64,000 nt of DNA, from the NCBI GenBank assembly GCA_035235625.1, contig CP141148.1:22197057-22261056 (forward strand). The letters run 5' to 3'. Source of the stretch: Saururus chinensis. Lineage: Eukaryota; Streptophyta; Magnoliopsida; Piperales; Saururaceae. The notes below the pieces were generated by a model. The model was not told the origin of the DNA. It worked only from the letters and a program-made list of their open reading frames with translations, and did not search any database. Below, piece after piece: positions 1 to 11,595 of the stretch (its first letter is position 1; the number at the start of each line of letters is the position of its first letter). The position numbers and the translations under genes are program-made.

Positions 1-3000
1 ACAAATACAATGTATGTTGTGCACATGGAGACCAGAAAAATACTATTTTCTCCCATTGTGAGAGTTTAGGGCACACTGAATTTGAAAATATCAGTTCCTC
101 AAAAATTCTTCGCTTACATATCCATATGCACCATAAAGGAGAGAGACTACTAGATTTCAATGAGACCACATGTAGAAGAGGAACTACACAATCTGATTCT
201 TCATTAAATTCTTCATGGACTTACAATCAAAATATTATGCAGGAACTGTTCTTCAGTATCCATCCACTGAATTCCCATTTTACAGTCAAGGTTAAGCTTC
301 TCTAGCTTTGTTCAATTGATTGGAACATGGTAAAACAGGAGGTTGTGGAAGTAGCAACCAGGGACGTTTAAAAAGGAAGGATTATAATCTTCATTTTCCT
401 TCTCAAATTTTGTTTTTTGTTTTTGTTTTAGGGCTCGATTGGTGGGTAATGTTCCGAGTATGTCTTCAAACTTTTGTTTTTGATAGGTAAGACATTTTTG
501 GATTTGATTAATACTACTTCTATATGAGTCCTGGATTTTACAGAAACGATGAATCCAAATGATATCATATTACTATATAAAGCAAGTTGAGTGACGATAA
601 AATTTTCAAATTCAACTTATTTCACCCATGTTTTTCACCTTTAATTCCAAATTTACCCATCTTTTACCCTCACATTTCCTATAATGCCCTTCAATACAAG
701 TTTGAGTTGGTATGTAGTTTGAGAGTATTTTAGTAAAACTGTCTATTTAGATTCTTTTAGATGGCTGCCACATGTCAATCTAACACTAGTTGCTAATAAG
801 ACATGGGCCCTACTTTTTACGTTATGTTAATGTCAACTTTGCAAGGTTATATCTTGGACTCCTGAACTCAGATTCACGCATTCTTGGTATCATTTGAAAA
901 CACTCGACAAGCTATATCAAATGGGGTCCTATATGACTACGCGTTCTCGAACTTTTTTGCGGGTCCTATGCATACAACATGCTTCTTGATAAGAATTTTT
1001 TGCATTTAAACCTATATTACACATCTTCATATTCGTGATGAGCTCTATCAAATAAAATCCACTGCCAAGCTAGTCCTAAGTATGATGGGTGTACTCCACG
1101 GCACAAAGTCCCTCGACACCATTGTCCTCTCTAACTAAATGACCTATTATTAAGCCTACTAAGAGTGCATTTGGGTTAGTATTGTGCTTATAATTATATA
1201 TGAGTATAAATTATGATCATTACGATCTTGAACGCATGTATTGTAACTATAACATGCAAGGGAGACTTTTGTTTGATATATACTTAACCACTAATTTATT
1301 TTATTTTTCTCATCTAATTTATATCTAAATGCATACACGCGTAATGCATGTGCATTCTTGCAAGTATTATTATTATTTGAGTTCTCTGTTTGTGAGAAAC
1401 ATTTGATGGCTTCTATGTTTAGAGATAATGTTCTTGATGATCTCTATGTGCTCAAGAGGAGAATAAAGGGCTACCAGAAGGAGCAGAGCTGATAAAGGGG
1501 AACAATTCTTTCTTTAAAAACATGTTTTCTTTTCCATAGTATATTAAAACGCATTTTATGCAATCATGTCACAGGAAATATGTAACTATTAAGATAAAGT
1601 TGCTATGGCAAGAGTGGAAGAAAATGTTGCATAAGATGCTTTTGGGGCAAATTATGTGATTTGGAATCAGTCCAAGAAATAATGAACAATTAATGCCTAC
1701 ATTTCTATGAGTAAAGTGTTATGAACCTTGAGAACTGAGAATTGAAGAAAGAGATTGGATGAAGGGAGGAAAGGATGATCATAGGAGAAGGGATGAGGCG
1801 CACTTGCAAATTGCAAGTGCAATCTCACCAAAGAGAGAGAGTCGAGGTTCTGAGAGAGAAGAGAGAGTTGGACGAGAGAAGGGAAAATAGTTTTAATTAA
1901 TGCTTAATCCCTAATTACAACGATCTAGCCTATTTAAGGCTGATGGCTATTAGGCTACATAGAAAAGACTAATTAACTACATAGGCTAAAACTGACTACT
2001 AACTAAACTGCCTAATAACTGATTAAAGCAAACAACGTGCACACTAACATGGATGCCTACGTGCACCTTATTATAACAACTAACAAAGTAACAGCAGAAC
2101 ATAACATAAAGTTTTAATTTCATTGTATGCTGAATGTAGTTTGCCTTTGTCCATTGATTAAACAGATATGTGGCATGGATAGTAATAAGATACAACACGA
2201 AACTATAGTTTTGAATAATGAAAAACAACTAATATGTGAGATTAAGCAAATGAAGCCTGTAACGAAGGAATTTACTAACATGGGTTCATAGTCTTGAACT
2301 TCAGGAGGTGTTTGAACAATAAGACAACATTGAAGCAAATAAGGTATTGATCATATTTTCTTTTACACAATTTGACTTTTTATTGCCAATGTTCATGAAG
2401 ATGTTGATACCAGAAACTTCTTGTCTATAGCATATGAAGACAGCTAAATACCGTTTGAGTTGAAAGGGTCATATTTGAAGATACAAGCAAAGCTGCAAAG
2501 AGAAGGTATGAAGAAATTGACTTTTTTTTAAAAAAAAGTTTCATATTTGCCTGTTGCACCAATAACCCATGAAAAGAATTACTCCAACTCTGGTGGAGCA
2601 TTAAACCCAAAGATCCGCCTGCTAAGCCTAAAAGTCTATCAAACCTGCTTCTATGGGAATGCCATGCTGCAGTTTCTAGTACGGTAGAGGAGAAGGAGAG
2701 GAAACTAAATAACAAGAAGTTAAAAAACAACAAAAAAGAATGAGCAAGGAAAGAAAAGAGCAGCAAAGGGAAGAAACAGCTGCAAATTGAAAGAACAGCA
2801 CTTGCTAGAGGAGACTGCTAAAGTGAAGGAAGTAAAGAAGAGGAAGAGGCACAATGCAGGAAATTCCCAAGCTCATGCAGAGTTAAAAGGAAAAAGAAAC
2901 TAGCTTAAAACCCCCCACTCCCCCCACCTTCTTTTCCCTAATTAAGTTTCATTAGTATCAAATTTTAAGGGTGATAACTTCTGTCCATGAAAGAGAAAAG

Positions 3001-3353
3001 AGAGCTCCAACTTTGGAAGTCAGACCATGGTCATGTTCTTGAGACATGTAAAAATAGATCAAAGATATAAAAATACAGAGATTGCAACTACTCAGGTGGA
3101 GAATCTCCCAGTTCTGATGATGGATGGTGTTAACAATGCAAATGGTTCTTAGCGAAGTTGTTCCTATTAGTGCTACATTATTTACTGAGTGTAGAGCTAT
3201 TGATTGTAGAATTGTAGACTTTGGTCATTTTCTTTTTAAACAGATCTCTTTTTTATTATTATTATTTGAAAAACGTGTGCTTTTAGCTCTGTTTTGGCAA
3301 TGGCTCTACGTAGACATGGAATCTGCCTTTTGCATATTGCCTAGACAGAAGCT
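1..3353. other. Gene-poor AT-rich stretch
   Basis: I recognise no gene here. Around 780-1010 there is a motif (a line reading roughly 'gattcacgcattcttggtatcatttg' in character) that is also found in related form near 21790-21900 and 46240-46340, where it lies in the 3' part of LTR-like DNA; this stretch is therefore probably an old gypsy LTR remnant. Around 2690-2900 the plus strand is very rich in AAG/GAA codons and would read as a lysine/glutamate-rich peptide, but stops interrupt every frame. It could be a decayed exon or simply purine-rich DNA. Confidence 0.4.
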
Positions 3354-3875
3354 ACTTCATACTAGGGGAGTAAACAGATGGGCACGGAAGCGGACAAGCC
3401 ATGTCCGCAGCCGTCCGTTTTTATGATGACCATGTGCTTGTCCGTCCATATTTTTCCATGAAGGACACGGACGAAAACGGACGGAATGAAGGTGAAAGTT
3501 TAATATATACTACTTTGTTCTCAAATTAAGGGTGATTAGTAAAAAATTAATTAAAAAATAAATTATAATAATAGTAAGATAGTCTAATCTAAAAAATAAA
3601 TAAATAATAATATTATAGAAGACATGTGAGAGTATAATACGTATTTTTTACAATCTTGTTATGAAGATTAACTATGTGACATAAGTTAGTAATTTAATAT
3701 AAAATAAAAATAATAATAATAAAATATATAGTTGACGGACACGGACGGCTACAGACACGGCCAACCCTTGTCCATGTCCGTCCGTATGACAAAAAATAAT
3801 TTTATCTATTTTAGACGGACGCAGATGCGGATGGACACCGGACAAACAAACACCGTTTACACCCCACTTCATACT
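3354..3875. mobile_element. MITE (hAT- or Mutator-like) with 10-bp target duplication
   Basis: The body runs from 3364 to 3865 (502 bp) and is flanked on both sides by the identical 10-mer ACTTCATACT (3354-3363 and 3866-3875). The ends are inverted: AGGGGAGTAAACAG on the left, and on the right a sequence whose reverse complement starts GGGGTGTAAACGG. Both subterminal zones are packed with GTCCG/CGGAC words in both directions, while the core is AT-rich. There is no transposase, so the element is non-autonomous. Terminal GGGGTGTAAAC is common in plant hAT-type MITEs (8-bp duplications), whereas a 9-10-bp duplication points to Mutator-like elements. The superfamily is therefore open, but the insertion itself is clear. 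Confidence 0.82.
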
Positions 3876-4392
3876 TGACTGTGGGAAGAGATTCTTTAGA
3901 ATGTCTCTTAATTTTGAAGCATCAACAATTTATCACCATCAACATTGTATTCTATATTTGTATATATAATTTATAATTCAAAGACCAGTAGGAATATTTC
4001 ATATTATTCGCTTTGTTTTGTGTGAAATAAGCTCAATCTGTTTTTACATTGACAAACAGAGGACATGCTGATGCATGTCAGAATCAGATGGTAATTTGAA
4101 AGATCACATCTTTACTTTTTTTTTAATAGTTTAAGCAAATGTTCATCTAGGGGCCAAGCCTGATATATGATCATTGAGCAACAGGGAGGCTAAACATCAA
4201 TTTCCCAATGCTTAAACCATGGTAGAATTTTGTCAAGTGTGAAACAAAACCTCGTAGAGGCTCCATATTTATAAGCTGCTACAGAGATATATTTGAATTG
4301 TTTTTAATTTGTATTTTGTACTAGTATCCAATGTCCACACATGCATTTGCACGTGCACTTTGACTAATAAAAATAAAGGGGACATCTAAAGT
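3876..4392. other. Intergenic, nothing recognised
   Basis: AT-rich sequence between the MITE and the LINE fragment. No open frame, repeat or regulatory signature could be supported. Confidence 0.5.
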
Positions 4393-4690
4393 TGTTCAAA
4401 CTATAAAGGCATCAAACTTATGAGCCATACTATGAGACTATGGGAGAGACTAGTAAAAGGTCATTCACAGAAAGTGACTAAGGTAACAGAGAACCAATTT
4501 GGTTTTGTGCCAGAGCGATCAACTATCAAGGCTAACTTTTTCTTATGAAGACTAGTAGAGAATTATAGGGATAGGCGACAAAACCTTTATACAGTGTCTA
4601 TAGATTTAGAGAAGGCGTATGATAAGAGTGCCTAGAAAGCTTATTTGGAGCATGCTAAAGAGAAAATTTCTTAAAACTATCTAAATTTTT
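4393..4690 (+). pseudogene. LINE (RTE-like) reverse transcriptase fragment
   Basis: The plus-strand translation gives peptides typical of plant non-LTR retrotransposon reverse transcriptase: CSNYKGIKLMSHTMRLWERL, then ENQFGFVPERST, then a stop, then RLVENYRDRRQNLYTVSIDL followed by EKAYDK. In the family these are the 'NYRGIKLMSHTMKLWERVI', 'QFGFMPGRSTTEAI' and 'FIDLEKAYDRVPR' blocks around the first catalytic Asp region. A one-base shift is needed to continue into VPRKLIWSML near 4628. Only about 100 codons survive, and there is no endonuclease, 3' end or poly(A). The fragment sits between the HNH gene and the place where that gene's last exon would be expected, so it may mark the break that truncated it. 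Confidence 0.8.
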
Positions 4691-4929
4691 CATATGTTAG
4701 AATGGAAGAAAAAGTATAGTCGTCAGCCACTACGTGCAGTGATATATTATCTAACCAAAAACATAATCGCTTCTTTTTCCTTCTTGAAATTATTCCTTCA
4801 ATTGTTGAGTTGGCCCTCTCATGTTTCGATTTAGAATGGAATAAACAATAATCAATCCAGTGACAGCGTAACTACACCCCACCACCAGGAAGAGAAGGAA
4901 ATATAAAGGCGGCAAATGCTGATGCATAC

Positions 4930-5452
4930 CAGTGAAGTTGATGTCGCATGAGTAACCTCGCAATTCATCTTTTCCTATGAGCTCCTTATCCGACTTAATC
5001 CTGTTCACTCTAGTCTGTAAGATCTGACAATTTTCTAAACTGGACTCTCCGCCTGCAAACACAACTTTTCCTAAGCACCCACTTCACAATAAAAAAAGAT
5101 TCACAGATTGTGGATACACGGGTAAAGGAGAGGGACAATTATCCACACTGAACTCTCCACCAGCAGATACAAAGCCACTTCACAGTTCATGCCAAGGAGA
5201 TACAAGGCAAAAGGAAAGGGCACCTTTGGAGAAAGGAACAACGTGGTCGAACTCGTAGCAGAGGCACCCGCTGCAATTGAAGAACCGCTTACAAACGACG
5301 TTCCCGGCGGCGTCCTTGCGCCACCGGTCCGGGTGGCGGCCCGGGACGACATCTGCGTTCTCCCAGCACAGTGCCTTGACCTTGGCGTCAAAGAACCTGG
5401 GCCGCTCGGTGTCGCCCCTATTTTTACCGGTCGAGCGAGCGGGAGAGCTCAT
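4930..5452 (-). CDS. HNH endonuclease-domain protein, 3' end missing
   Basis: Two exons fit together on the minus strand. Exon 1 is 5452-5224 (starts MSSPARSTGKNRGDTERPRF). The intron is 5223-5053 (GT...TTTGCAG). Exon 2 is 5052-4930, ending before a GTATGC donor. The joint restores a glycine codon. The reading contains VPGRHPDRWRKDAAGN, VCKRFFNCSGCLCYEFDH, VVPFSKGGESSLENCQILQT, RVNRIKSDKE and GYSCDINFT. This is the plant HNH family: conserved Cys residues, the H of YEFDH and N of ENCQ form the His-Asn-His metal site of a predicted nuclease whose role is unknown. The expected third exon (family motif around 'IEMAVYGDVIRPG') was not found below 4930; instead there is unrelated sequence and then LINE DNA. 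The gene is either truncated, and so a pseudogene, or has a distant last exon. Both visible exons are free of stops. Confidence 0.72.
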
Positions 5453-5471
5453 TGGTGGGTTTCAGGTGTTT

Positions 5472-5606
5472 CTGTTCCCGTCTGCTCCCCGGCAAAGCCC
5501 CGTAAAGGGGAAGCGTTTTATAGGTTCCCAGTGTGAGCTTCTGTTCCCATCTGCTCCCCGGCAAAGCCCGTAAAGGGGAAGCGATTTATATACTCCCAGT
5601 TTGAGC
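5472..5606. repeat. 69-bp tandem duplication just upstream of the HNH gene
   Basis: Two adjoining copies, 5472-5540 and 5541-5606, each begin CTGTTCCC and share CTGCTCCCCGGCAAAGCCC and TAAAGGGGAAGCG. They differ by a few substitutions and a one-base deletion. They lie 20-155 bp upstream of the HNH start codon (minus strand), so they fall in its promoter or 5' leader. Confidence 0.85.
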
Positions 5607-5650
5607 CGAGCGGAAGGGAGGCGTTTATTCTTGAGATGGATGGCCCACAA

Positions 5651-5693
5651 GGTAGCGCACATTAGTGTAACTAATACTTTAACGTGCGCTACC
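5651..5693. repeat. Short perfect hairpin (GGTAGCGCAC / GTGCGCTACC)
   Basis: Ten-base arms, perfectly complementary, are separated by 23 bases that themselves contain ATTAGTG...TAATACT. The wider area to about 5760 shares words with the MITE at 37980-38185 (CGCACATTAGTG, ATCAATCT), which suggests a decayed relative of that element. Confidence 0.5.
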
Positions 5694-5760
5694 GTGTACA
5701 CTATTACACTAACATGCACTATTATGTGCGCCATCAATCTTAAAAATGAATGCCTCAAAG

Positions 5761-6896
5761 GCTACACTAAGCATCGTGGTCCTCTCTCATAAAATGAGCG
5801 CAACGTAGATAACAGATTTGAACTGTTAAATATTTAACATCCATGGCACAGATGTTGGTATCACCGTCAATTTGATAGATGAAAGGCTTCAATAGAACAT
5901 TATGCTTTCTCTACAAAAAATATCTAACTCTAGCTTTTTTTTAAAGAATTACGTAAACATTGTACTTAAATATTATTTAAATAAATAATTATTATTTTAT
6001 ATGAAATGAGAAAAATATTTACGAGACCGGTGTGGCTTTTTTTTTTTCATTTTAAAGCAAAGTTGTCACTTACTATGAAATAGAGTTCTCACTTAAAATA
6101 ATGAAATTCGTCCATTCAAGTGGTGCATCTATAATCCTTAAAATTTACTATTACACAATTGTAAATTCATCACTTAGAAGGATGAAATCTATGACAATTT
6201 GAAAATCTTAAGATATTATGAATTTTAAGTAAAAATTATAAATAGTAAATTTTGAACTATCAATGTAGTCTCGACATGTGAAAGGTTTTGTGACTCATTG
6301 ACAGGTTCACCAACATGTATATGGTGCAAACCTATAAATAGGCATGCAACTAAATTTTTTGGCATCATTTGTATAAATTGACCGCTTTTTGGTTATCGCC
6401 TTAACCCCAAATAAATATAGCTTGGGGTAAAACATTAATTCTGGATTCCAAGACCTTGTTTACTGCTTGAAACTTGAGTGAAGTGAGGGTAAAGGGTTGA
6501 GCATGAGGAAGACAATTGATAGAGAAGGAGGAGGTGAGCAAGTAGCAAGATTTATTATTTGGATGGTAGGATTATTATCTATAAATGATTCTAGAGTATC
6601 ATAATGGATTTATTAAGGTTTTAAGCAGAAGGGTGTGTCATGGGTAGTGTAAAAAGGTGATAACATTAGGTTGTGTTGTTTTGATTGTTTTTAGAATTTA
6701 AATCAATATTTGGGAAAGTTTTGAGAATGGTTGGTAACATATAGGAGGATTTTTTGTGTGTTGTAAAGTATACTAGAAACTCAGTTTCGTTCTTTGAGTG
6801 GTCAACATGACTCCAACATTGTGGCAGTAGGGGTGAAACTTTTAATAGTCGGGCCATACAAATTCTAGTTAGGGCCTAAATTTTTCGGCCTGGTTT
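5761..6896. other. Intergenic, nothing recognised
   Basis: AT-rich, with stops in every frame. A run of T at 6039-6049 and short words like CATTTTAAAG recur; nothing that amounts to a gene or a definable element. Confidence 0.45.
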
Positions 6897-9030
6897 GTCA
6901 TGCCCCAAGATTTTAAAATTTTATTTTTGTCACAAATCAAACAGCAAAAATAAATTTTTTATTTTGTAAATCATGCGACAAAATTATCTTAGGGTAATAC
7001 ACTTATTTTCTAATATACTTATATTCAAACTAATATAATATATTAGAAAAGGTCAAATCATACTCTAAACACATGGGGTTTCACCCAAGTATATGTCATA
7101 GATCCATAATATACACAACCAAAAGTAATTGACACTCATGTACCTAGGTTCAAATACACATCACTAAGAGTTTGATAATAAAGATTAGAAATCCTACATC
7201 AACTAAAGGAGAGCTGGTCATCCTTTCCGAACTCTATAATCCCAACGCAATTACTCTTTCGGTGAACCTGCATCACAAGGATGTTGAGTATACGAATATA
7301 CAGGATGGCGAAACAAGTCCAATGTAATGGGAAAATATTTGTAATATAAAACTTCATTACATACTAAACGTGATATTATCTTCAAGAGTACATTAATGAA
7401 TAACACTAATATAAATAGCCACAAGATATAAGAGCATAATCATAATCAAATGCTTCAACACAAACATAATATGATACCATGACTACACTTGCGAGTTTCT
7501 GCTCCTTAAATGTAAGTCATAAAGGTTCTTTATGACACGGTTGTCACATCTAGGAGTCCTCATCACTTACTAGCCCATGGACTACTCACCGACCTCAGTT
7601 ATACTAAAGTTTGCCCATTCTATCCACACCATGAAGTTATGGCCCACAAGAGCATATGGACCTAAGTAGTCGAGATCTCAACTACTATGACCGTTAAAAT
7701 CTCATGTATTGAGTTGAGCGGGAAGAGTCATTTTTTAATATTCTAGTTCATTCAAACCTAACTTTCGTGAGTTTAATATCTATCTAATAACCTAGCAAAT
7801 CTCTAGATTGTCCCTAGTTCGATTATCAACAAGGATAAAGACTATGAGTTTTAGACTCTTTGCACATAATTTTTATATGTAGTGGGACCAAGATAATATT
7901 CTCTCAAATCGCATTCATGATATATCAATCATCATCATTAAATCAGAATCATTCAATCAACACATGAACACATCAATTTAACGTGAAAAACCCTAACTTA
8001 GGTAAAAAAAAATATTGTAGTTCCAAAGGAACCAAATCAATGCACTAAAAACTAAGACTTTACATTGATTAACATAAGCAAACTACCAACCTTGTTTAGA
8101 CTCTAACACAACCTCATTTTGTTTAGATCGATGTTGTTGGCCTTCAAGTCTTCTCCCTCAAACACTTAAAACTTTTTCCTCCTTGCTTTGTCTCTGTCTT
8201 CTTCTAGTCTTCAACAAATATTGTATTGACTTTAGCCTTATAGAATCTTCAATCTCTCATTGAAGATATGTTGCAACTCCCTTGAAATATCTGTGTATAA
8301 TCTCCTTTAGTTGTGAATTGTCTTCTTCAATTTACCATATATCTTCCACTTAAAGCTTCATGTAAATTCTCCCTTGGAAAATAATATGCAAAGGTATAAA
8401 TCTTTTTTCTCTAATCTCCTATAGGTTTTCCTCTCTCAAATTTTGTGATTTCTTAACCTTTATATTGATCCTTAGTCGATTTAGGATTTGTACTTGAATA
8501 AGGAAAGAAATTGAAATCGGAATAGCTTAATTAGGGTAACCTGTCTTTAAAGCGATCAATCGTTCATTGTTTGTTTTGTGCAAGCTACTTCAAGCGATCG
8601 ATTAATTTATGAGAACGATCTATCTATAACTCTCAGCTTCATTTTGCAATGGGCGGAATCAAGGTGCGAGTCATCGTTTAGTTCTTCTCTTGTTGCAGCG
8701 ATTGATCGTTCTATTGCCAATTTACCAGTTTACCCTTTCTACCTTAAAACCTTTTTAAACTTATAAAATCACTTTTGAAACTTCTCCCAGTGATTTTTGT
8801 ATGCAAATGTGATTTAAATAAACTTTAAAACCTTTATCATACTTCAGCTTTTGTCTTGATCAATAAGAACACATCTACTCTTAATTTTAAAGTGTCAATT
8901 CCAAATCTGACTCGACCATAATAACCTGATATTAGATTCTAAGACGCAATATATATAGAAGGTTTCTAGACATAATTTTGATCATGAAATCGGCCAATAA
9001 AGTTAATATATGACTCATATGTTCTTACAA
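6897..9030 (-). other. Probable retrotransposon LTR debris
   Basis: At 6897 the plus strand starts TGTCATGCCCCAAGATTTT, similar to TGTCATGCCCCAACACAC at 29018; both look like gypsy-type LTR ends. Toward 9030 the minus strand has the layout of a polypurine tract followed by an LTR start (see next entry). Around 8540-8720 the AT-rich DNA carries repeated CGATCGAT/ATTGATCG words of the kind seen again near 26990-27130. I see no coding sequence here. The exact number of elements and their borders cannot be resolved by eye. Confidence 0.35.
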
Positions 9031-9046
9031 TCTCCCACTTTAACTA
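9016..9046 (-). mobile_element. Polypurine tract and LTR start, minus strand
   Basis: Read on the minus strand, AAAGTGGGAGATTG is followed at once by TGTAAGAACATATGAG. A purine-rich tract directly before a TG dinucleotide is the standard boundary between the internal region and the 3' LTR of plant Ty1/copia elements. The broken retroelement ORF at 9930-9589 lies upstream on the same strand, which is the expected order. No second LTR was found. Confidence 0.4.
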
Positions 9047-9588
9047 TTTCTTGTCAAACCATTACACATTTAAAAATTAAAATAAAATTACAACTCTTAA
9101 CATTGTGCATTGATTTTCAAATTATACAAAATAACTTAATATTATAAAGACTCAACATATACTTAATTAATGTAAACTCATTATTTAAAATTGAGCTTAA
9201 AAATCTTTTTATAACCGAGTACTTATCCTACATACTTAAAATCAAATTGATTTGCATAATATTATTTAATCAATTATAAAGATAAACACTTTGATCTTTA
9301 TTAATCACTTAACCCCGTTTTTTATAGAAATAGACAAAAAGTTAAAGCAATAATTAATAAAAAAACTCATTAAAGACAAATCAAGTTATAATCATCACTT
9401 AAAGACATGAAAATAAGATAAACTCATCAAACCATCACATTTTCCACTACAAAATTAGTTTCAAGAGTACATCTCATCATCACAATGAAACATAAATAAA
9501 CTGAACAAGTTTTTAACTAAATGAATACATGAAAAGCGATACAAAGTAAATGAAAACATCAATCAACAGTTACATCATCATTATCACT

Positions 9589-9930
9589 CTACTCCTCACC
9601 ATTTGCTTGTGGAAGTTGGGATCTCAACAAGCGATCAAGATTTGTAAACCTTTGGCACACAACATCCTAAAATGATCTAAACTCAACCATAGTCACAAGT
9701 GGATTTGAATCATCTATAGGTGCTAGTGGCTCTGCTACTGCATCTGCTGCATCCTGTAGCTCATGATCTTCACCCTGATGGTGAGATAACATCTTGCGAA
9801 CCACTCCAAGGTCAATCGGTCTCATCCTAGTCATAATGGGCTATGCCCTAGGTACTCTAATATAAACTATAGTGAAAGTCCTGCACAAGATGTGAGGATA
9901 TGGCAGTATCTCATGTGTGTGGCCACATAG
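9589..9930 (-). pseudogene. Broken retroelement-associated ORF
   Basis: On the minus strand a mostly open frame reads ILPYPHILCRTF, then TRMRPIDLGVVRKMLSHH, then DAADAVAEPLAPIDDSN, then, after a stop, DVVCQRFTNLDRLLRSQL and a terminal stop at 9591-9589. The layout (an aromatic 'LPYP.LL..LF' segment, a linker, an acidic-proline stretch, and a C-terminal coiled segment) resembles the plant transposon-linked ORF often found beside gypsy elements. At least two in-frame stops show it is dead. The assignment rests on layout rather than catalytic residues. Confidence 0.4.
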
Positions 9931-9959
9931 AAATGTCATAATGTAAGATCTTCTAATTC

Positions 9960-10261
9960 ATTACCTTTTGATTTGTGCAAAATTGTTGGTTTTGGTTTGA
10001 TTTAATTTTTTTTGGGTAATGGGTTAGTTTAGTTATAAATTTCTTAAGATTCAATTTTATTTAAGTTTAGAATATTATTATCAAGCTTGATTTACTAAAT
10101 TTTTACCTATTTAAAGATATTTTTTTTTCTATTTTCTTTGGTTAAAGTAGTGGGCTTGAGTGTGATTAAATTCATTTATGAGTCAAATATGTACTTAAAT
10201 AGTCACTTAGGGTCTATTCACCTATTTTCCAGCCTAAAGTAGATAGAGTCAACAATAATTT
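9960..10261. other. Intergenic, nothing recognised
   Basis: T-rich, low-complexity sequence without an open frame. Confidence 0.45.
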
Positions 10262-10575
10262 TAAGCTTACGAGATCTTTAACTAACTAGAATTCTTTAGG
10301 TAAGAAAAGACTTTTACATGAAGGTGAAACCTCCATATTGAATAAATAATATATCACATCTCTAAAAGATCAGATATCTTTAAATAACTAGAATTTGTTA
10401 TGTATGAAAAGATTTTTACATGAAAGGGAAACCACCATATTGCATGAATAAACATCACATAACTCTTAAAGATGAGAGATCTTTAAATATGAATTTGTTA
10501 TGAAAGAATAAATTTTTACATGAAAGGGAAAAGCACCATATTGAATGAATAGAATATCGCGTATCTCTCAAAGAT
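10262..10575. repeat. About 105-bp tandem repeat, three copies
   Basis: Three consecutive units can be followed through their shared words: AGATCTTTAA, ACTAGAATT, GAAAAGA...TTTTTACATGAA, CACCATATTG and ATATCAC. They start near 10271, 10371 and 10477. The copies differ by substitutions and small indels, so the array is old. It lies just beyond the 3' end of the CYP85A relic. Confidence 0.75.
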
Positions 10576-10615
10576 CTGAAAATATGCTTTTCATCCGCTA
10601 TGGGCCGAGATACAT

Positions 10616-11595
10616 TCAGTAATCTGAAACCCTAATATGCAGGCCGTTTAGTGCTTCAATTCTTGGCACCTTCATAATCTTATCTCCACCAACCACCTCC
10701 CATCTGCAGTAACACCCCATCATAGAGCAGTATGTCAGCTTCCGGTACAAACTACCCCTACCTCTTAACTCACCACTTATAGCTAATTTATATTAAAGTT
10801 GGGTCGCAAAAATTTCCTCTCGGTTTTAGATTCTTTTTTATAAATCATATAAATAATAATTTGTTCATTTTGAAGAAAGTAAATGAAGACTATTACTTTC
10901 ACTATAATAACTGCAAATTGTTCTTGGACATGTTGAAGTCGTATAATTTAGAAGATTATGATTACAGAGGGAGATAATCAAGCAACCTGTATCAAGTATA
11001 ACCAAGCAGTGAAGGAATAACGAAATTTCAAGAATTCCTAACTCCTTCTGGGACAGAACCTTCTACCTCGCCCAGATGTCATGAAATTCCTACCCTGCAA
11101 GAGAGATTAATTAGGCATTCACTCAAATAGGAAACTGGAAGATGAACTTCAATTCTTGCCATTTCAAATACCTGCCATCTCCATGGATTGAAGGTTCAAG
11201 GGTCCTCGTAAAGGAATGGGTCATAGATTGACTGCCTCGAGTAGACATTGATTTTCCACCCTTTGGGAACAATATACCCTGAACATATAATGCAAAAGAA
11301 GAAATAAGTGAATAGGCATATCTACATAGTACATGAAACTATAAGTGAATTAGCATATCTACATAGTACATGAAGCTATAATAAAATCATGCTTATCCGT
11401 GTTAAGCAGACACTTTTAGGCACTACAAAGCCACTCGTTATAGCAAGTTTATTTATTAGGTATGCTAGGAGAGACGCTAGATTGAAAATCTGATATATAA
11501 TCAAACCCTAACAAACCATTCATTTTAATTTCTTCACTGGTTTTTCTCAACACCCAATTAACAATCGTTGCTAATCTCAGTGTCTCGTATATCAC
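10616..11595 (-). pseudogene. CYP85A (brassinosteroid C6-oxidase) pseudogene, four 3' exons
   Basis: Four exons in correct order with plausible splice sites remain. 11595-11517 gives VIYETLRLATIVNWVLRKTS and EEIKMN (ExxR helix region). 11278-11172 gives GYIVPKGWKINVY, then YDPFLYEDP, a stop, and TFNPWRWQ. 11094 to about 10975 holds a damaged haem loop (NFMTSGRGRRFCP; the haem-ligand Cys is present) and, after a frame change, KELGILEISLFLHC. 10703-10616 gives WEVVGGDKIMKVPRIEALNG and LHIRVSDY, then a stop. The 'YDPFLYxDPxTFNPWRW' and 'WEEVGGDKLMKFPRVEAPNGLHIRV' blocks are diagnostic of CYP85A, which oxidises 6-deoxo-brassinosteroids at C-6 to castasterone-type hormones in the endoplasmic reticulum. 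The nonsense codon, frameshift and damaged haem loop make this copy inactive. Introns are kept, so it arose by DNA duplication, not retrocopying. The 5' exons were not found. A short 37-bp duplication lies in the intron at 11305-11380. Confidence 0.9.

Noticed and set aside
2425..2766. 113-residue minus-strand frame starting MLLFSFLAHSFLL
   Set aside because: Hydrophobic only because the opposite strand is A/G-rich; no conserved motif.
5189..5573. Plus-strand frames of about 100 residues
   Set aside because: Antisense to the HNH exon 1 and running through the 69-bp promoter duplication.
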